NCBI GenBank assembly: GCA_005503215.1
Contig: SCNS01000007.1
Location: 145,170-209,169, forward strand
Direction of reading: 5' to 3'
From: Sphingomonadaceae bacterium 3R27C6
GTDB lineage: Bacteria > Pseudomonadota > Alphaproteobacteria > Sphingomonadales > Sphingomonadaceae
DNA length: 64,000 bases
A model generated the notes under the pieces. That model saw only the letters and a list, made by a program, of their open reading frames with translations, was not told the DNA's origin and made no database searches. A program made the translations under genes and the position numbers. Position 1 is the stretch's first letter. Each line of letters opens with the position of its first letter. This document shows, one piece after another, positions 24,390 through 33,600 of the stretch.

Positions 24390-25717
24390 GCGGAATATCC
24401 TTCAATCAGGGCTTGGCGGGAAATATCGAAATCGACCTGCGCCTTGGCAGGCTGCGAAACATAGGCGAGCTGGTCGGCGTGGCGCGCGATCGCGGTGTCG
24501 AGCACCGGATCGGCGCCGGCGACGTACGCGCCCATCAGCATCAGATCGCGATTCTCTTCATAGAGCGACCAGAGCTGGCGGAAGCGCGCGGCGGCGGCGG
24601 CATGTTCGGGATCGACCGAATCGACCATCGTGCGCGACAGCGAGCGCGCGACGTCGATCGCCGGATAGACGCCCTGTTCGGCGAGCTGGCGCGACAGGAT
24701 GATATGGCCGTCGACGATCGCGCGCGCGCTGTCGACGACGGGGTCGTCGATGTCGCCGCCATCGGCGAGCACGGTGTAGAGCGCGGTGACCGATCCGCCG
24801 GTTTCGCGGTCGATGCCGGCGCGTTCGCACAGCGAGGGGATGAGCGCGAACACCGACGGCGGATAACCCTTCATCGTCGGCGGCTCGCCCAAGGTCAGCC
24901 CGATCTCGCGCTGCGCATGCGCGACGCGGGTCAGGCTGTCGATCAGCAGCAGCACCTTCTTGCCCTCGGCGCGAAAGGCTTCGGCGATTGCGGTCGCGCG
25001 CATCGCGGCGCGCAGGCGGAGGAGGGGCGGATGGTCGGCGGGAACCGCGACGACGACCGATTTCTTGCGGACTTCGGGGGGCAGCTTGGTCTCGACGAAG
25101 TCGCTGACCTCGCGGCTGCGCTCGCCGATCAGCCCGACGACGATGACGTCGCATTCGGTGCCGGCGATCATCTGGCCCATCAGGACCGACTTGCCGACGC
25201 CCGAGCCCGCGATGATCGCGACGCGCTGGCCTTCGCCGACGGTGAGCAGGCCGTTGATCGCGCGCACGCCCATGTTGAGCGGCTTGGTGACACGCCCGCG
25301 GCGCAGCGGGTTGACCTTGCGGCCGGCGAGCGGCCACTGGAATTGCGACTTGATCGCGGGGCGGCCGTCGAGCGGATTGCCCTGCGCATCCATGATGCGG
25401 CCGAGCAGCGCCTTGCCGACGGGGACCATCGAGCTGGCGCCGTGCGGCTCGACCGGCGCGCCGGTGACGAGCGGCTTGTTCATGTCGAAGGGCAGGACGA
25501 GGCTGCGGTGACCGCGAAAGCCGACGACCTCGCCATAGACATAGTCGTTGTCGGCCGACTTGATGCGGACGTTGCTGCCCAGCGGCTGGGGGAAACCCGA
25601 GACTTCGAGCATGATCCCCTCGTGCGCGACGAGCGTGCCGATGCGGCGCGGGCTGGCGCCCGCGAGGTCGACGGGGTCGAGCAGCTGCTGCGCGCTCATG
25701 GCGAGGCGGCGCGTCAT
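24386..25717 (-). CDS. fliI: Flagellum-specific ATPase FliI
   Basis: 443 aa. FliI powers substrate unfolding and delivery at the export gate. Walker A GSGVGKS is at 171-177; the F1-ATPase-like core (VRAINGLLTVGEGQRVAI, LLLIDSLTRVAHAQREIGLTLGEPPTMKGYPPSVFALIPSLCERAG) is unmistakable. The frame is open upstream to 25963 inside fliH, but the start is placed at ATG 25717 because it overlaps the fliH stop as ATGA; ATG 25699 is an alternative. Confidence 0.97.
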   Translation of the reverse strand: MTRRLAMSAQQLLDPVDLAGASPRRIGTLVAHEGIMLEVSGFPQPLGSNVRIKSADNDYVYGEVVGFRGHRSLVLPFDMNKPLVTGAPVEPHGASSMVPVGKALLGRIMDAQGNPLDGRPAIKSQFQWPLAGRKVNPLRRGRVTKPLNMGVRAINGLLTVGEGQRVAIIAGSGVGKSVLMGQMIAGTECDVIVVGLIGERSREVSDFVETKLPPEVRKKSVVVAVPADHPPLLRLRAAMRATAIAEAFRAEGKKVLLLIDSLTRVAHAQREIGLTLGEPPTMKGYPPSVFALIPSLCERAGIDRETGGSVTALYTVLADGGDIDDPVVDSARAIVDGHIILSRQLAEQGVYPAIDVARSLSRTMVDSVDPEHAAAAARFRQLWSLYEENRDLMLMGAYVAGADPVLDTAIARHADQLAYVSQPAKAQVDFDISRQALIEGYSA

Positions 25718-26316
25718 GCGGCGTGTTCCGTACCGAGCGCGGTGCGCAGTTCGTCGAGATAGACGGCGCGGCCATGTTCGATCCAGCCGGTCGAGGTTTC
25801 GAGCCGGACGGTGCCGCGCATCATCGCGGGATCGCTCTCGACCGCCATCGCCAGCGGAGCGTCGGCGAGCAGCGCGGCGTCTTCGGGATGAACCCACAGG
25901 GTGCGCGCCTTGTCGGCGTCGGCGACCATCGCGGCGGCGGTTTCGGCCTGCGCCTGCAGCCATTCGGCGTCGATCGGCGCCGTATCGACGATCTGGCGGA
26001 CCAGCCGTTCGACGGTTTCGGCGATCAGCTGCGCGAGTTCTTCGCTCGGCTCGTCCTGCAGCGCTTCGGCCCCGGCGAGCAATGCGAGCAGTTGGTGACG
26101 CTCGGCAACAAAGGCGGCTTCGGCAAGGCGCTGGCCTTCGGCGAGCCCGAGCGCGAAGGGGTCTTCGAGGTCGAGTTCGTCGATGCTTTCCTGTTCGATC
26201 GCCTGCGCCGTGTAGACCGCCGGCGCGAAGGACATCGGGCGAAAGCCGCTGCCGCGCGCCATCGCCTCGGTGAGCGAGACGGGGGCGAAGCCGGCCTGGG
26301 CGGCGCGATCAGACAT
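25714..26316 (-). CDS. fliH: Flagellar assembly protein FliH
   Basis: 200 aa regulator of the FliI ATPase, forming the spokes that attach FliI to FliN. The acidic N-terminal half (ESIDELDLEDPFALGLAEGQRLAEAAFVAERHQLLALLAGAEALQ) and C-terminal half (LWVHPEDAALL...RGTVRLETSTGWIEHGRAVYLDELRTAL) are in keeping with FliH/HrpE. It overlaps fliG by eight bases and fliI by four. Confidence 0.88.
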   Translation of the reverse strand: MSDRAAQAGFAPVSLTEAMARGSGFRPMSFAPAVYTAQAIEQESIDELDLEDPFALGLAEGQRLAEAAFVAERHQLLALLAGAEALQDEPSEELAQLIAETVERLVRQIVDTAPIDAEWLQAQAETAAAMVADADKARTLWVHPEDAALLADAPLAMAVESDPAMMRGTVRLETSTGWIEHGRAVYLDELRTALGTEHAA

Positions 26317-27340
26317 AGTCGTCGCCTCCGCCCGCGATCATGATTTCGCCGGCGGCGGCCATCTGGCGGACGATCTGCATCACGCTCTTTTGCGCATCGT
26401 CGACGTCGGCGCGCTTGACCATCGTCATTTCGGCCATTTCGTCGCGGATCGTTTCGGCGGCACGCTGCGACATGGTCGCGAGGCACATGTCGACCATCTC
26501 GTCGTCGGCACCCTTGAGCGCGATCGCGAGCTGGGCGGCGTCGACCGAGCGCAGCACGCTGCTGAGGCTCTTCTTGTCGAGGTCGCGCAGATTTTCGAAG
26601 ATGAACATTTCTTCCTCGATCGTCTGGGCGAGCACGCGGTCGTGCTTTTTCAGCGAGCGGAGCGTGCGCTCCGAAAGCTGCTTCGGCATCTTCTTCATGA
26701 TCTTGGCGACGTCGCTCGGGCCGCCGATCGCCTGCTTGGCGACGCGCTGGCCATCGACATTGGCGCTCGCGAGCACCGCTTCGAGATCCTCGATCGCCGC
26801 GGCGGGGACCGAGGTCAGCATCGCGGCGCGCAGCACCAGATCGGCCTGCAGCACTTCGTCGAGAGTCTCGATCGCACGCGCGGCGACATCGGGGACGAGG
26901 ACCGAGAGGATCAGCGCGCCGACTTGCGGATGCTCGCTGGCGAGCAGCCCGCTGATTGCGTCGACGTCCATCCAGCGCAGCATTTCGAGCGACGCGGCGC
27001 TCCGCTGCGGCGCGACGGCGGCGAGGATATTGTCGGCGCGGACGTTGCCTACGGCTTCGTTTATCACGGTGCGGATGCGCGTGTCGGCGCCGATCGCGAG
27101 CGCGCTGACGTCGCGGCTGCGCGTCACGAAACGGTCGAGCGCCTGCCCGATCTGCTGCTCGCTGGCATTCGCGGTGTCGAACATCGCTTTCGCCAGCTGG
27201 CGGACTTCTTCGGGACCCAGCTGTTTCAGGATCGTCGCGGCTTCGCTTTCGTCGAGCAGCATCAGCAGGATGGCGGCGGCGGCCGATCCTTCGATCGCGG
27301 GCATGACGGGTGCGTTATCGAGTTCGGCGACTTCAGGCAC
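26309..27340 (-). CDS. fliG: Flagellar motor switch protein FliG
   Basis: 343 aa. FliG is the rotor part of torque generation. Domain signs: N-terminal LLMLLDESEAATILKQLGPEEVRQLAKAMF, middle EHPQVGALILSVL (EHPQ motif), and C-terminal MFIFENLRDLDKKSLSSVLRSVDAAQLAIALKGADDEMVDMCLATMSQRAAETIRDEM with the charged torque helix. It overlaps fliF by eight bases. Confidence 0.97.
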   Translation of the reverse strand: MPEVAELDNAPVMPAIEGSAAAAILLMLLDESEAATILKQLGPEEVRQLAKAMFDTANASEQQIGQALDRFVTRSRDVSALAIGADTRIRTVINEAVGNVRADNILAAVAPQRSAASLEMLRWMDVDAISGLLASEHPQVGALILSVLVPDVAARAIETLDEVLQADLVLRAAMLTSVPAAAIEDLEAVLASANVDGQRVAKQAIGGPSDVAKIMKKMPKQLSERTLRSLKKHDRVLAQTIEEEMFIFENLRDLDKKSLSSVLRSVDAAQLAIALKGADDEMVDMCLATMSQRAAETIRDEMAEMTMVKRADVDDAQKSVMQIVRQMAAAGEIMIAGGGDDYV

Positions 27341-28997
27341 GGGCGCCCTCCTGCATCAGGTGGCGGACGACGAGCGCGGCGCGCGCCGAATCCTGGCGGA
27401 CGAAGGCGCGGACGAGGTTGGCGCGCGCTTCATAGCTTGGCGCCTGCTCGATCATTTCGAGGGTGATTTCGCGGCCGCCCTGACCGCTGGCGAGCGCCGG
27501 GCGGTCGGTGGCGGCGAGCAGCGACGCTTCGAGTTCCTGATTCTGCGCGATGCGCTTCGCGGCGCGTTCCTTGGCGGCGCGGATCATCGGGCGGCCGATG
27601 AACAGGAAAGCGAGCAGCGCGGCGAGGATCGCGCCGACCTGCTGGACCAGCGGCATGAACCAGCCCTGGTCGTAAAAGGCGGGCGCGGTGTCTTCGACCT
27701 GCACGAACGGACGCTGGTTGATCGCGACCAGATCGCCGCGGGTCGCGTCGAAACCGATCGCGCCCTTTACCAGATTGTCGATCTTGGTGAGATCGGCCTG
27801 CGTCAGCGCCTTCTTGCCCTGATTGAGCGCGACCGCGACCGAGACGCGGCGCAGCTTGCCCTGCGGCGAGTGCGTCACCGAAATTTCGCGGCCGACTTCA
27901 TAGGCGCGCGCGGCGTTTTCGTTGCTTTCGGTGCCGGACGCCGGGGCGCCGGGCGGGACCGGCTGCGGACCGGTCGCGGTGACCGTCGTCGCCTGCGGCG
28001 GCTGGTTCGACAACGCGCCGGGGATGCCGACCGCCGGCGCGCTCGTGCCGCTGGTCGAGCGCGTGATCTGCTCGCTGGTCAGCGCGCGGTCGTTCTCGGG
28101 GAAGCTTTCGCGCGTCGCCTGGCTTTCGGACATGTCGACATCGGCGTGAACTTCGACGCTATAATTGCCGGCGCCGAGCATCGGGCCGAGCAAGGTGTCG
28201 AGCGCGCGGCGGAAGCGGTCTTCGACCTGCAGCTGGAGCTGGAACGCTTTCATGTCACTGCCCGACGCGGTGTCGGAGAGCAAGGCGCCGCGCTGGTCGA
28301 TCACCGATACCTGGTCGGCGTTCATGCCGGGAATCGACGAGGCGACGAGGAAGCGGATCGCCTGCACCTGACCGTCGGAAAGCGAACGGCCGTTCTGCAG
28401 CGTCAGCATCACCGATGCGGTGGCGGGCTTGTCTTCGCGGACGAACAGGCTGGGTTCGGCGGCGGCGACATGGACGCGCGCGCTCTTGACCGCGTCGATC
28501 GTTTCGATCGTGCGCGACAGGTCGGCCTCGCGCGCCGAGCGCAACGCTTCGCCCTCGATCGCGCGGCTCGACCCCATGGGCAGTGCGGCGATCAGGCTGT
28601 CGCCGCTCGGGGCCGCCTTGGGCAGGCCTTGCCCCGCGAGCGCGATGCGCGCCTGATGGAGCTTGTCGGCGTCGACCGTCAGCGCGCCCGTTGTCGGGTC
28701 GATGCTGTGGCCGATGCCCTGCGTCTGCAGCGCGTCGGCGACCGCCGCCTTGTCGGTGTCGTCGAGCCCGGCGAACAGCTGCGCCTGCGGCGCCGCCTGC
28801 ATCGTGAAATAGGCGAGCGCGGCGATACCGATCGCCGACGTCATCGCGATCGCGGGCAGCGCGCGCTGCACCGCCGGCTGGCGCATGAACTGGGTGAACG
28901 GCGCGAGCCGGCCGCCCAGGACGGGGGCGGGAAGGCGGTTCGCGTTACCGTCGTTCACAGAGTTGGGGACGGGGGTAAGGATCTGGGTCTCGGCCAT
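27333..28997 (-). CDS. fliF: Flagellar MS-ring protein FliF
   Basis: 554 aa. FliF is the membrane ring on which the basal body is built. Two membrane helices flank a large periplasmic part (about residues 45-65 and 440-460). The family stretch YFTMQAAPQAQLFAGLDDTDKAAVADALQTQGIGH and the RBM3 region with GPMLGAGNYSVEVHADVDMSESQATRESF are visible. It follows fliE by three bases. The C-terminal tail (VRHLMQEG) contacts FliG. Confidence 0.97.
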   Translation of the reverse strand: MAETQILTPVPNSVNDGNANRLPAPVLGGRLAPFTQFMRQPAVQRALPAIAMTSAIGIAALAYFTMQAAPQAQLFAGLDDTDKAAVADALQTQGIGHSIDPTTGALTVDADKLHQARIALAGQGLPKAAPSGDSLIAALPMGSSRAIEGEALRSAREADLSRTIETIDAVKSARVHVAAAEPSLFVREDKPATASVMLTLQNGRSLSDGQVQAIRFLVASSIPGMNADQVSVIDQRGALLSDTASGSDMKAFQLQLQVEDRFRRALDTLLGPMLGAGNYSVEVHADVDMSESQATRESFPENDRALTSEQITRSTSGTSAPAVGIPGALSNQPPQATTVTATGPQPVPPGAPASGTESNENAARAYEVGREISVTHSPQGKLRRVSVAVALNQGKKALTQADLTKIDNLVKGAIGFDATRGDLVAINQRPFVQVEDTAPAFYDQGWFMPLVQQVGAILAALLAFLFIGRPMIRAAKERAAKRIAQNQELEASLLAATDRPALASGQGGREITLEMIEQAPSYEARANLVRAFVRQDSARAALVVRHLMQEGARA

Positions 28998-29000
28998 GGA

Positions 29001-29354
29001 TTACACCGGCATGTTCATGATGTCGCGGTACGCGGACAGCAGCTTGTTGCGGACTTGCAGCGTGGTTTCGAAGCCGAGCGAGGCTTTCTGGCGCTCGATC
29101 ATCACGCTGACGATGTCGTGCGTGTCGCCGCGCTCATAGGCTTCGGTGATCTGGCTCGCCTTCGACTGCTGCGCGTTGACCTGTTGCAGCGCATTGTTGA
29201 TCGCGGCGCCGAAATCGGGGGTTCCCGCTGCACCGCCGACGCCGCCTTCGGCCGCGCCGATGCCGCCGCGGCCCGCGGCGCGCTGCAGCGCCTGGTTCTG
29301 ATTGAGGATCGAACTGCGCATCTGCAGCAGCCGGCTCGGGTCAATCGTGCTCAT
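29001..29354 (-). CDS. fliE: MS-ring/rod adaptor FliE
   Basis: 117 aa. FliE joins the MS ring to the proximal rod. The C-terminal region (DFGAAINNALQQVNAQQSKASQITEAYERGDTHDIVSVMIERQKASLGFETTLQVRNKLLSAYRDIMNMPV) is classic FliE. The start is at ATG 29354 (MSTIDPSRLLQ); the longer open frame upstream runs through the promoter and is not used. It is the first gene of a fifteen-gene operon ending with flhB. Confidence 0.95.
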   Translation of the reverse strand: MSTIDPSRLLQMRSSILNQNQALQRAAGRGGIGAAEGGVGGAAGTPDFGAAINNALQQVNAQQSKASQITEAYERGDTHDIVSVMIERQKASLGFETTLQVRNKLLSAYRDIMNMPV

Positions 29355-29403
29355 TGCTTTCCATCCGTCCTGACGGCGGCGATGTGCCGCACGCAAAGAA
29401 CAA

Positions 29404-29419
29404 TGCAAAGCGCGTGCCA
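29404..29419 (-). promoter_or_regulatory. Sigma-54 promoter of the fliE-flhB operon
   Basis: Minus strand TGGCACG-CGCT-TTGCA, a perfect consensus match, 51 bases before the fliE ATG. No other promoter-like site was found inside the next 11.7 kb of tightly packed genes. Confidence 0.92.
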
Positions 29420-29482
29420 AAAAAATTAATGGCTTATTTTCAGTATATTGATCTGGATTGCCGGTGCCCGTCGGGCCGTTTC

Positions 29483-29496
29483 GGCATTTTTTTGAC
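29483..29496. promoter_or_regulatory. Near-match FleQ-type palindrome upstream of fliE
   Basis: GGCATTTTTTTGAC differs by one base from GTCA-N6-TGAC and has the same T-rich centre as the site at 4331. It begins 64 bases upstream of the fliE -24 element, close to the 66 bases seen at flgB, and 9 bases from the fliC -35. Confidence 0.35.
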
Positions 29497-29504
29497 ACGC
29501 GGGC

Positions 29505-29531
29505 TTAAGCGCCGCCGACGCCCGCCGTTAC
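29505..29531 (+). promoter_or_regulatory. Sigma-28 type promoter of fliC
   Basis: TTAA-N15-GCCGTTAC (extended -35 CTTAA from 29504), sharing the -10 word with motA and spacing with flgM and fliD. It gives an untranslated leader of about 60 bases. Confidence 0.78.
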
Positions 29532-29599
29532 TGCTTTCGTGACCGCTCCTCGAGCCCTCACATCACGGGAATGGCCATCGAGGCCGGAAAGGAACAAAG

Positions 29600-30430
29600 A
29601 TGACTGTCATCAACACCAATGTGAGCGCGCTTCGCGCCCAGAACAACTCGCGTGTCGCCAGCCAGGCGCAGTCGCAGGCGATGGAACGCCTGTCGAGCGG
29701 CAAGCGCATCAACGCCGCGAAGGACGACGCCGCCGGCCTCGCCATCGCAACCCGCATGGAGGCCGCATCGCGCGGTTTCACGCAGGCTATCCGCAACGCC
29801 AACGACGGCATTTCGCTCGCCCAGACCGCCGACAGCGCCGCCGGCAGCATCTCGGACATCCTCGTCCGTATGCGCGACCTGTCGATGCAGGCATCGACCG
29901 GCACGCTCAGCGATCCCGATCGTGTGCTGGTGCAGAAGGAAGTCACCGCGCTGATCGCGCAGATCGGCGACGTCGTCGGTCAGACCACCTTCAACGGCAA
30001 CAAGCTGCTCGACGGCAGCGCCGCAACCGGTTTTGATATCCAGACCGGCATCAACGATACCGAGGTCGTGAACATCACCATCGCGAGCCTCGCCACGGGC
30101 GGCACGGCGCTTACCGGCGTCGGCGCAATCAACGTCGGCACGCAGGCCGGTGCCACGGCTGCGCTGTCGGTGCTTGACACGGCGATCGACAATGTCGCCG
30201 CCGAACGCGCCAATCTCGGTGCGCAGCAGAACCGCCTGACCTCGGCTGTCGATAATTTGACGTCGCGTGTCACGAATCTGGACGAAGCCAAGTCGCGCAT
30301 CGAAGACGCCGATTTCTCGGTCGAATCGACGAACCTCGCGGCTGCCGGCATTCTGGCACAGGCATCGACCGCGATGCTTGCCCAGGCGAACCAGAGCTCG
30401 CAGGGCGTGATGAACCTGCTCCGCGGCTAA
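29600..30430 (+). CDS. fliC: Flagellin FliC
   Basis: 276 aa filament subunit. N-terminal [49 protein letters not shown] and C-terminal [26 protein letters not shown] are the D0/D1 helices that polymerise. The centre is short, so the outer D2/D3 domains of enterobacterial flagellin are largely missing, as is common in alphaproteobacteria. AAGGAA lies before ATG 29600. It is a single-gene transcript with its own sigma-28 promoter and a strong terminator (30486-30523). Confidence 0.97.
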   Translation: MTVINTNVSALRAQNNSRVASQAQSQAMERLSSGKRINAAKDDAAGLAIATRMEAASRGFTQAIRNANDGISLAQTADSAAGSISDILVRMRDLSMQASTGTLSDPDRVLVQKEVTALIAQIGDVVGQTTFNGNKLLDGSAATGFDIQTGINDTEVVNITIASLATGGTALTGVGAINVGTQAGATAALSVLDTAIDNVAAERANLGAQQNRLTSAVDNLTSRVTNLDEAKSRIEDADFSVESTNLAAAGILAQASTAMLAQANQSSQGVMNLLRG

Positions 30431-30485
30431 ACTTCGCCGACAAATTTCAGGCTATATTCGGTTGGTCCCTTAGATAGCCTGATCC

Positions 30486-30523
30486 GATGCCCCGGCCCCC
30501 ACAGCCGGGGCATCATCTTTTTC
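30486..30523 (+). terminator. Rho-independent terminator of fliC
   Basis: Perfect 11-base stem GATGCCCCGGC / GCCGGGGCATC with a 7-base loop followed by ATCTTTTTC, 56 bases after the fliC stop. A second stem CTGTTTCGGC-AAA-GCCGAAACAG follows at once (30523-30545). Confidence 0.92.
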
Positions 30524-30549
30524 TGTTTCGGCAAAGCCGAAACAGGCGC

Positions 30550-30646
30550 GGTTCCAGCCCACTCCCCCTCCCAGCCTCCCGACACGGTATCCTATGGGAG
30601 GCTGGGAGGGGGAGTGGGCTGGAACCGTTCCCGGCGTCAGCCGGGA
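30550..30646. repeat. Long hairpin element, copy 2
   Basis: Perfect 31-base arms (30550-30580 and 30596-30626) with a 15-base loop beginning GACA, followed by the small hairpin TCCCGGC-GTCA-GCCGGGA (30629-30646). Same family and same layout as 15680-15773, again between two convergent gene ends (fliC and dnaE2). Arm differences from copy 1 are all compensated. Confidence 0.85.
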
Positions 30647-30655
30647 CAAAAGCGC

Positions 30656-33600
30656 TCAATGAAAATCCCGCGACTTGGGCAGGATGCGGACGTTGCGCGG
30701 GTGGCCATGCTTTGCCGCATAGCCGCGGGGTAGCTGCGGATGCTTGACCTCGTCGGCGCGGCAGACGTCGGGGTCGAAGCGCCGGTCGCTGCCCAGCGTG
30801 TCGAGCATCGCGGTGCGATCGACGATGCGCGTCGCCATCAGGTGGATGACGCCTTCCTTGCTCCGCTGCACCTCGCCCTCGGCGAGCATCAGCCGCGACG
30901 CCATGACGGCGCGCCGATAGCGTTCGAAATGCCGCGCCCAGAGCAATATGTTGACGATCCCGCCTTCGTCCTCGAGCGTGATGAAGATCGCATTGCCCTT
31001 GCCGGGGCGCTGGCGGATCAGCACGACGCCCGCGGTGCGGATGATCGAGCCGTTCTTTGCCGCCGCGACTTGCGTAGCGCTCAGCACGCCTTCGCGTTCG
31101 AAATCGCGACGCAGGAACGCCATCGGATGGCCTTTGAGCGACAGCCGCGTCGTCTGATAATCGGTGAGCACATGCTCGACCATCGGCGTCGGCGGCAGCT
31201 CCGCATCCTCCTCGGCGCCGAGCTCGTCGGTGTCGGCAGCCCCGAATAGCGGCAGCACGCCCTGCCGAACGCGCCGCGCGTCCCACAGCGCCGGCCGCCG
31301 TTCGAGCCCCATCGACCGGCACGCATCGGCCTCGGCGAGCAGGCGCAGCGCGCGCGATGGCAGATTCGCACGGCGTGCAAGCTCCTCGACCGAGGCGAAG
31401 GGGGTGGTGCTGCGGGCTTTGACGATCTCATTCGCCCATTCCTCGCGAAACCCGTCGACCTGCCGGAACCCAAGCCGCAGCGCGAGACTGCCGTCGCCCT
31501 TCCGTTCGAGACTGTTGTCCCAGCCGCTGGCGTTCACATCGATCTCGCGCACCTCGACCCCATGCTCGCGCGCGTCGCGCACAAGCTGCGCGGGGGCATA
31601 GAAGCCCATCGGCTGCGAATTGAGGATGCCGCACGCGAAGACCGCGGGGTGATGGCATTTCAGCCACGACGACACATAGACGAGCTTGGCGAACGACTGG
31701 GCGTGGCTTTCGGGAAAGCCGTAGCTGCCGAAACCTTCGATCTGTTTGAAGCAGCGGGCTGCGAAATCGGCTTCATAGCCGCGGCGTATCATGCCGCCGA
31801 TCATCTTCTCCTTATATTGATGGATCGTCCCGGCATTGCGGAAGGTCGCCATGGCGCGCCGCAGGCCGTTGGCTTCGTCGGGGGTAAATTCTGCGGCGAC
31901 GATGGCGAGTTTCATCGCCTGTTCCTGAAACAGTGGAACGCCGCATGTCCTGCGAAGCAGATTGAATAGTTCCTCGGGATCGTGTGGCGGTGCCGGCGAA
32001 GGATAGTCGACCGCTTCTTCCCCGCTGCGCCGCTTCAGATACGGATGGACCATATCCCCCTCAATCGGACCGGGGCGAACGATCGCCACCTGGATGACCA
32101 AATCGTAGAGTTCCCTTGGGCGCAGGCGTGGCAGCATGTTGATTTGGGCGCGGCTTTCGACCTGAAAGACGCCGATGCTGTCTCCCTCGCACAGCATGTC
32201 GTAAACGTCCGAATCTTCCTCCGGAACGTTCCGGAGGTCATGATCGCCCAGATCGTGGAGCCGCATCAGGTCGAAGCATTTGCGAATGCAGGTCAGCATC
32301 CCGAGCGCGAGCACGTCGACCTTCATCAGTCGCAGTTCGTCGATGTCGTCCTTGTCCCATTCGATGAAGGTGCGATCCTCCATCGCGGCATTGTGGATCG
32401 GCACCGTTTCGTCGAGCCGGTCCTCGGTCAGCACATAGCCGCCGACATGCTGCGACAGGTGGCGCGGGAAAGTGAGCAACTGCGCGACGATCCATTGCAG
32501 GCGTGCGATATCGTCCAGCTCGGGGTCGAGGCCCGCTTCGACGAAGCGCTCGATGGGCATCTCGCTCCCCCAGCTGCCCCAGGTCGTGTCGGCGAGCCGC
32601 TGGGTGACATCCTCGCTGAGTCCCAGTGCCTTCCCGACCTCGCGCACCGCGCTGCGCGGGCGGTAATGAATCACCGTCGCGGCAATGCCCGCGCGCCGCC
32701 GCGTGTAGCGACGATAGACATATTGCATCACCTCCTCGCGCCGTTCGTGCTCGAAATCGACGTCGATATCGGGCGGCTCGCGACGTTCTTCGGACAGGAA
32801 GCGCGTGAAGAGCAGGTTGTTGGCGATGGGGTCGATCGAGGTGATTTCGAGCAGATAGCAGACGAGCGAATTCGCCGCCGACCCGCGGCCCTGGCAAAGG
32901 ATGGGGGGATCGCGTGTGCGTGCATGATTCACGATGTCATGGACGGTCAGGAAATAGCAGGCGAAATTGCATTTGCGGATGAGGGTGAGTTCTTCATCGA
33001 GCACTGCCTGCCAACGTTCGGGCAGTCCGCCCGGATGGAGCTTGTTCGCAGCTTCCATCACCATATGTTCGAGCCAGCTTTGGGGCTCCCAGCCTTCAGG
33101 GACCGGCTCGTGCGGATATTCATACTCCAGATCTCGCAGCGAAAAAGTGATGCGATCGAGTATCTTGCTGCTTTCATCGACCGCTTCGGGGCAGGTCCGA
33201 AACAAGCGCCGCATTTCCTGCGGTGGCTTCAGGTGGCGCTCGCCATTGGCGCGCAGCAGGCGGCCGGCATCGCTGAGGTTCGTGCCTTCGCGAATGCAGG
33301 TGATGACATCGTGGAGCGGGCGCTGCTCGCGCGTGGCATAAAGCGCGTCGTTGGTCGCGAGCATCGGAATGCCGACGCGGTCGGCCAAGGCGCTCAGCCG
33401 GAAGAGGCGGCGGCGATCGCTGCCGCCTCTTGGCATCGTCGCACCCAGCCATAGCGAGCCCGGTGCGACCTCGGCCAGGCGGTGCAGGACCGCTTCATCC
33501 TTCTCGGACGCCATCGCGATCAGGATCATATCCTCGCAATGAATCAGCAGATTCTTGAGCTTCATCACGCAATCGCCCTTTGTGGTGCGGCGGTTGCCGA

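Noticed and set aside
26340..29429. 1029-codon open frame on the plus strand opposite fliF-fliG
   Set aside because: Composition is Ser/Arg/Ala-rich without any domain, and it lies fully antisense to conserved flagellar genes. High GC at third positions keeps antisense frames open in this genome.
29463..29476. GG-N10-GC upstream of fliC as a sigma-54 promoter
   Set aside because: Flanking bases do not fit (CGGTGC in place of TGGCAC), and a well-spaced sigma-28 type promoter shared with other late genes lies 40 bases further on.
30523..30545. Stem CTGTTTCGGC-AAA-GCCGAAACAG considered as the terminator of dnaE2
   Set aside because: It lies about 110 bases beyond the dnaE2 stop on the far side of the long hairpin and has no T-tract in that orientation.
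15680..30646. The two hairpin elements considered as CRISPR-like or attachment sites
   Set aside because: Only two copies 15 kb apart, no spacers, no cas or integrase genes; they behave as dispersed palindromes.
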